Assembly (NCBI GenBank): GCA_025453315.1
Contig: JALOQQ010000053.1
Location: 1-7,028 of the forward strand
From: Planctomycetota bacterium
Lineage (GTDB): Bacteria > Patescibacteriota > Patescibacteriia > Patescibacteriales > UBA12465
Direction of reading: 5' to 3'
Length of the DNA stretch: 7,028 nucleotides
In this document: positions 5,480 through 7,028 of the stretch, piece after piece
Position numbering within the stretch: the first letter of the stretch is position 1
Layout: each line of letters opens with the position of its first letter
Notes under the pieces: model-generated
Seen by the model: only the letters and a program-made list of their open reading frames with translations
What the model was told of the DNA's origin: nothing
The model's database searches: none
Translations under genes and position numbers: made by a program

Positions 5480-5941
5480 ATGTTTAATATTTGTTTACTA
5501 ACAATTGGTAAAGTAAAGGAGTCTTATTTAGCTAAAGGAGTTGAAGAATATTTAAAGCGTTTAAGGCCTTATGCTAAAATTGAGCTTCAGGAATTGAAGC
5601 CAGAATCATTTTCTAAGGGAACAAAAGAAAAGGCTAAAAAAATTGAAGGCGAACGTCTAAAATCTTTTTTAGAAAAGAAACCAGATGAAGAGATTATTGT
5701 TTTAGATGAGCGCGGTAAACAATATACATCTTTAGAGTTGGCTCAAAAATTAGACCAAACAAAGAAAAAAATAATTTTTGTTATTGGTGGCTCTTTAGGC
5801 TTAGATCAGGAAATACTTAATAAGTATCCTAAATTTTCTTTATCTAATTTAACCTTTACTCATGAAATGGCTCGTCTTTTGCTTCTCGAGCAAATTTATC
5901 GCTCCGTCACTATAGTTAATGGCAAGGAATATCATTATTAA
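5480..5941 (+). CDS. rlmH: 23S rRNA pseudouridine-1915 N3-methyltransferase RlmH (SPOUT)
   Basis: RlmH methylates pseudouridine 1915 in helix 69 of 23S rRNA, using AdoMet, on assembled 70S ribosomes. With ATG 5480 as start the product is 153 aa, matching the family's 153-159. A TTG two codons upstream is less likely. The N-terminus is ICLLTIGKVKESYLAKGVEE (4-23). The AdoMet-binding trefoil knot contains EIIVLDERGKQYTSLELA (71-88) and FVIGGSLGLDQE (100-111). LSNLTFTHEMARLLLLEQIY (121-140), RSVTIVNGKEYHY (141-153) is the diagnostic C-terminus, ending in the YHY signature (E. coli PYHRE), so the gene is complete. The stop is a double TAATAA. The gene lies 77 nt after the nucleotidase without a terminator and ends the rightward gene run. 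Confidence 0.96.
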   Translation: MFNICLLTIGKVKESYLAKGVEEYLKRLRPYAKIELQELKPESFSKGTKEKAKKIEGERLKSFLEKKPDEEIIVLDERGKQYTSLELAQKLDQTKKKIIFVIGGSLGLDQEILNKYPKFSLSNLTFTHEMARLLLLEQIYRSVTIVNGKEYHY

Positions 5942-6006
5942 TAAGAAAAGGGTTTAATAGGGAGAGGTTCTGTTACCGAGGTCTTTGTTAATAGGGAAGA
6001 ATTAGA

Positions 6007-6028
6007 TAGAATTTAATTAGAATTTAAT
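6007..6028. repeat. Tandem 11-bp duplication downstream of rlmH
   Basis: TAGAATTTAAT occurs twice in direct succession (6007-6017 and 6018-6028) in the non-coding stretch after rlmH. The short element TTAATAGGGA also occurs twice nearby (about 5954-5963 and 5988-5997). These look like replication slippage; no function is visible. Confidence 0.5.
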
Positions 6029-6037
6029 AAGGAAGTG

Positions 6038-6061
6038 TTTTTAAAATAATTATTTTAAAAA
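6038..6061. repeat. 24-bp perfect AT-only palindrome beside the convergent terminator
   Basis: TTTTTAAAATAA (6038-6049) is followed directly by its reverse complement TTATTTTAAAAA (6050-6061). It has no loop and contains only A and T. Its right end overlaps the first three bases of the terminator stem at 6059, so the two could form alternative structures in RNA or extrude as a cruciform. Confidence 0.6.
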
Positions 6062-6087
6062 AAAGAGAATCTTTAATTCTCTTTTTT
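6059..6087. terminator. Bidirectional intrinsic terminator between rlmH and the minus-strand pair
   Basis: AAAAAAGAGAAT (6059-6070) pairs perfectly with ATTCTCTTTTTT (6076-6087) around the 5-nt loop CTTTA. Each arm carries its own A/T run, so it gives a stem plus U-tract in both directions. It lies between convergent units, ends rlmH transcription rightward, and overlaps the stop codon (6088-6086) of the leftward gene. Confidence 0.9.
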
Positions 6088-6418
6088 ATTTTATTTCTTC
6101 TAAAATTTTTTCTAGAGCCACCAATTTTTCTTGAAATATCATTTGGGCCGCGTTTTTATCGGCTTGCATTAATTCTGTTAATGATTCTTGATGGACACTT
6201 AAGCCACTAATAAATTTAATCATTATAATAGACATTCTTAAATCAGAATTTTTGCATTTATTGGTTTCTTCATTAATTTTAACTAAGACTTCTTGAGGAA
6301 AAAGGTCTCGTTTTTTTTCCAATTTAATTTTAGCTTTATTAATGATTTCTCGGTACTTACTTTCCTGAAGAGAAAGTTGAATTTCCCACCACTCCTTATA
6401 ATCACTTAAAGCATCCAT
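6086..6418 (-). CDS. Hypothetical helical protein, second gene of a duplicated pair
   Basis: The 110-aa product matches no family I recognise. It has no signal peptide, membrane segment or Cys/His metal cluster, and looks all-helical and soluble, with many Lys and Glu. SLQESKYREIINK (16-28) resembles KLQESLYVELLTD (18-30) of the upstream gene. SLTELMQADKNAAQMIFQEKL (79-99) resembles SLEDLFKADKKSLIEQLQKN there, with similar spacing (62 and 58 residues) between the two anchors. The pair therefore looks like an old tandem duplication. The N-terminus has an aromatic patch, YKEWWE (7-12). The ATG lies 3 nt after the upstream stop, so translation is probably coupled, and its own stop is built into the bidirectional terminator. 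Function unknown; a small protein-binding bundle is a guess. Confidence 0.75.
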   Translation of the reverse strand: MDALSDYKEWWEIQLSLQESKYREIINKAKIKLEKKRDLFPQEVLVKINEETNKCKNSDLRMSIIMIKFISGLSVHQESLTELMQADKNAAQMIFQEKLVALEKILEEIK

Positions 6419-6421
6419 AAA

Positions 6422-6760
6422 TTAATCTTTTGGATTTTTAGAATATTTTAAGTGATTGCTGAAGAGTTGAATGTTTTTTTGTAATTGTTCTATTAATGAT
6501 TTTTTATCGGCTTTAAAAAGATCCTCCAAACTTTCAACGTTTAAAGATTTAGCTAGGGGACATAAGTTCTTAACTAATACTTTTAAAAATTGATTGTCGG
6601 AATTTTGTAGTTTAGCGATAAACTCTTCATAAGGTTTAGTATCTTTAATATCGCTATTTTCTTTTAAAAAATCAGTTAATAGCTCTACATAGAGAGATTC
6701 TTGGAGTTTTACTAACTCTTTTAATACTTTGTATTTTTCAATGATCGCTTCTTTTTCCAT
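6422..6760 (-). CDS. Hypothetical helical protein, first gene of a duplicated pair
   Basis: The 112-aa product is of unknown function. It is predicted soluble and mainly helical, rich in Lys, Glu and Leu, with a helix-prone N-terminus (IIEKYKVLKELVKLQESLY, 6-24). A likely linker follows (NSDIKDTKP, 35-43). LNVESLEDLFKADKKSLIEQ (73-92) is the segment shared with the next gene. A single Cys (67) and no metal-binding motif are seen. The ATG at 6760 is the first in frame after the promoter at 6799-6827; the expected leader is about 32 nt with only a weak GGA before the start. It is the leading gene of a two-gene unit, convergent with rlmH and divergent from the gene starting at 7000. The clear promoter and terminator show a real, expressed unit despite no recognised homologue. 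Confidence 0.75.
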   Translation of the reverse strand: MEKEAIIEKYKVLKELVKLQESLYVELLTDFLKENSDIKDTKPYEEFIAKLQNSDNQFLKVLVKNLCPLAKSLNVESLEDLFKADKKSLIEQLQKNIQLFSNHLKYSKNPKD

Positions 6761-6798
6761 GATTTCCAGTATTAGGTTGTTTTTTGAATTTTCAGGTT

Positions 6799-6827
6799 AT
6801 CTTATTATTTTTTTATGTTTTTGTCAA
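6799..6827 (-). promoter_or_regulatory. Strong sigma70-type promoter of the minus-strand pair
   Basis: On the minus strand, TTGACA (6827-6822) is a perfect -35. It is followed by a 17-bp spacer (6821-6805) and TAAGAT (6804-6799) as -10 (4 of 6 positions). The predicted start is near 6792, about 32 nt before the ATG at 6760. This is the best promoter match in the window. Confidence 0.8.
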
Positions 6828-6839
6828 TTATTCATTGAC
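6823..6839. promoter_or_regulatory. Operator-like dyad spanning divergent -35 elements
   Basis: GTCAAT (6823-6828) and ATTGAC (6834-6839) form a perfect 6-bp inverted repeat with a 5-bp spacer. It overlaps the leftward -35 (TGTCAA on this strand) and a rightward -35-like TTGACG (6835-6840). It may simply reflect two back-to-back -35 boxes, or be a repressor site. Confidence 0.4.
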
Positions 6840-6863
6840 GTTAGAACAATAAAATACTAGAGT
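6835..6863 (+). promoter_or_regulatory. Weak rightward promoter candidate for the gene at 7000
   Basis: TTGACG (6835-6840, 5 of 6) lies 17 bp before TAGAGT (6858-6863, 4 of 6). It would give a leader of about 130 nt. A perfect TATAAT at 6919-6924 with no good -35 is an alternative. Confidence 0.3.
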
Positions 6864-6954
6864 TTAAGTAGTTTTTAAGCTATTTGTGTTTTATATCTAG
6901 TCTATTTATATTTTATTTTATAATAAGTCAAATTATATTTAATAAGGATTTTAT

Positions 6955-6982
6955 TATATTTCATAAAATATATTTCATAAAA
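6955..6982. repeat. Exact tandem 14-bp repeat in the leader of the gene at 7000
   Basis: TATATTTCATAAAA is present at 6955-6968 and immediately again at 6969-6982. Each copy holds ATTTCAT. It ends where the AAGCTAAATAATTTAT pre-start motif begins. It could be slippage or a doubled binding site. Confidence 0.6.
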
Positions 6983-6999
6983 AGCTAAATAATTTATAA

Positions 7000-7028
7000 A
7001 TGTCTGATAAAATATTCCAATTAAAATC
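7000..7028 (+). CDS. Start of a rightward gene, truncated by the window end (possibly uvrB)
   Basis: ATG at 7000 opens a frame reading MSDKIFQLK and continuing to the window edge. Only nine full codons are visible. The wording resembles UvrB N-termini, where a short start leads into 'F.L.S.(F/Y)KP.GDQP'; the diagnostic GDQP lies beyond the window, so this is only a hint. The leader has a 16-nt stretch almost identical to that before the nucleotidyltransferase gene, supporting this ATG as a true start. Confidence 0.4.

Noticed and set aside
5942..6058. Glycine-rich loop of a protein kinase in the IGRGSVTEVF reading after rlmH
   Set aside because: The frame has no start codon, ends after about 23 codons and lacks any other kinase motif, so the resemblance is probably accidental.
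6955..6982. CRISPR or attachment site from the tandem repeat
   Set aside because: There are only two abutting 14-bp copies, with no spacers, no integrase and no tRNA nearby.
1..7028. Alternative genetic code (TGA read as Gly or Trp, as in Gracilibacteria or Mycoplasma)
   Set aside because: All main genes read full length with no internal TGA and end in TAA or TAG. The absence of TGA stops in them is noted, but nothing requires recoding.

Overview
The window is AT-rich (roughly one third G+C by eye) and densely coded. Ten complete or partial genes are supported, all readable with the standard code and all stopping at TAA or TAG. The gene mix is a LemA protein, a TPM-domain (YgcG-like) protein, a short MgtC/SapB protein, a UMPH-1-type nucleotidase, RlmH, and short lysine-rich proteins of unknown function. 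Together with the compact spacers, this suggests a reduced-genome bacterium of the Candidate Phyla Radiation (Patescibacteria, Parcubacteria-like). That placement is an inference from gene content and composition, not from a marker phylogeny. None of the genes has a convincing Shine-Dalgarno sequence.

Layout. Positions 2-1510 (+) hold the end of a purine gene pair: a 5'-truncated AIR synthetase (purM) and a divergent GAR transformylase (purN), closed by a clear intrinsic terminator at 1543-1573. Positions 1640-2328 are a single-gene unit: an extended -10 promoter, a perfect 11-bp hairpin, a possible 16-codon leader ORF, a minimal nucleotidyltransferase-fold protein, and a second terminator. 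Positions 2359-5941 (+) hold lemA, a ygcG-like gene, an mgtC-like gene, a UMPH-1 5'-nucleotidase and rlmH behind a perfect extended -10 (TGCTATAAT). No terminator separates these five genes, but three of the spacers carry marked inverted repeats. A 12-bp bidirectional terminator at 6059-6087 ends this run and also ends the opposing unit.

Positions 6760-6086 (-) hold two short helical proteins, 3 nt apart, that look like ancient duplicates of each other. They are driven by the best promoter in the window (TTGACA, 17 bp, TAAGAT). Back to back with it lies a weaker rightward promoter candidate, and a 6-bp dyad spans both -35 boxes. At 7000 a rightward gene begins (MSDKIFQLK...) and runs off the end; its leader carries an exact 14-bp tandem duplication.

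How the genes work together. PurM and PurN act in de novo IMP synthesis. LemA and the TPM protein are membrane-associated proteins often found as neighbours. MgtC, the nucleotidase and RlmH are individual envelope, nucleotide and ribosome-modification functions with no obvious shared pathway. No mobile element, CRISPR array, tRNA or rRNA was seen, and no non-coding stretch exceeds about 240 bases. I do not see a clearly new multi-gene system. The best candidates for undescribed biology are the duplicated minus-strand pair with its divergent promoter, the stand-alone nucleotidyltransferase with its structured leader, and the consistently Shine-Dalgarno-less, motif-bearing leaders.
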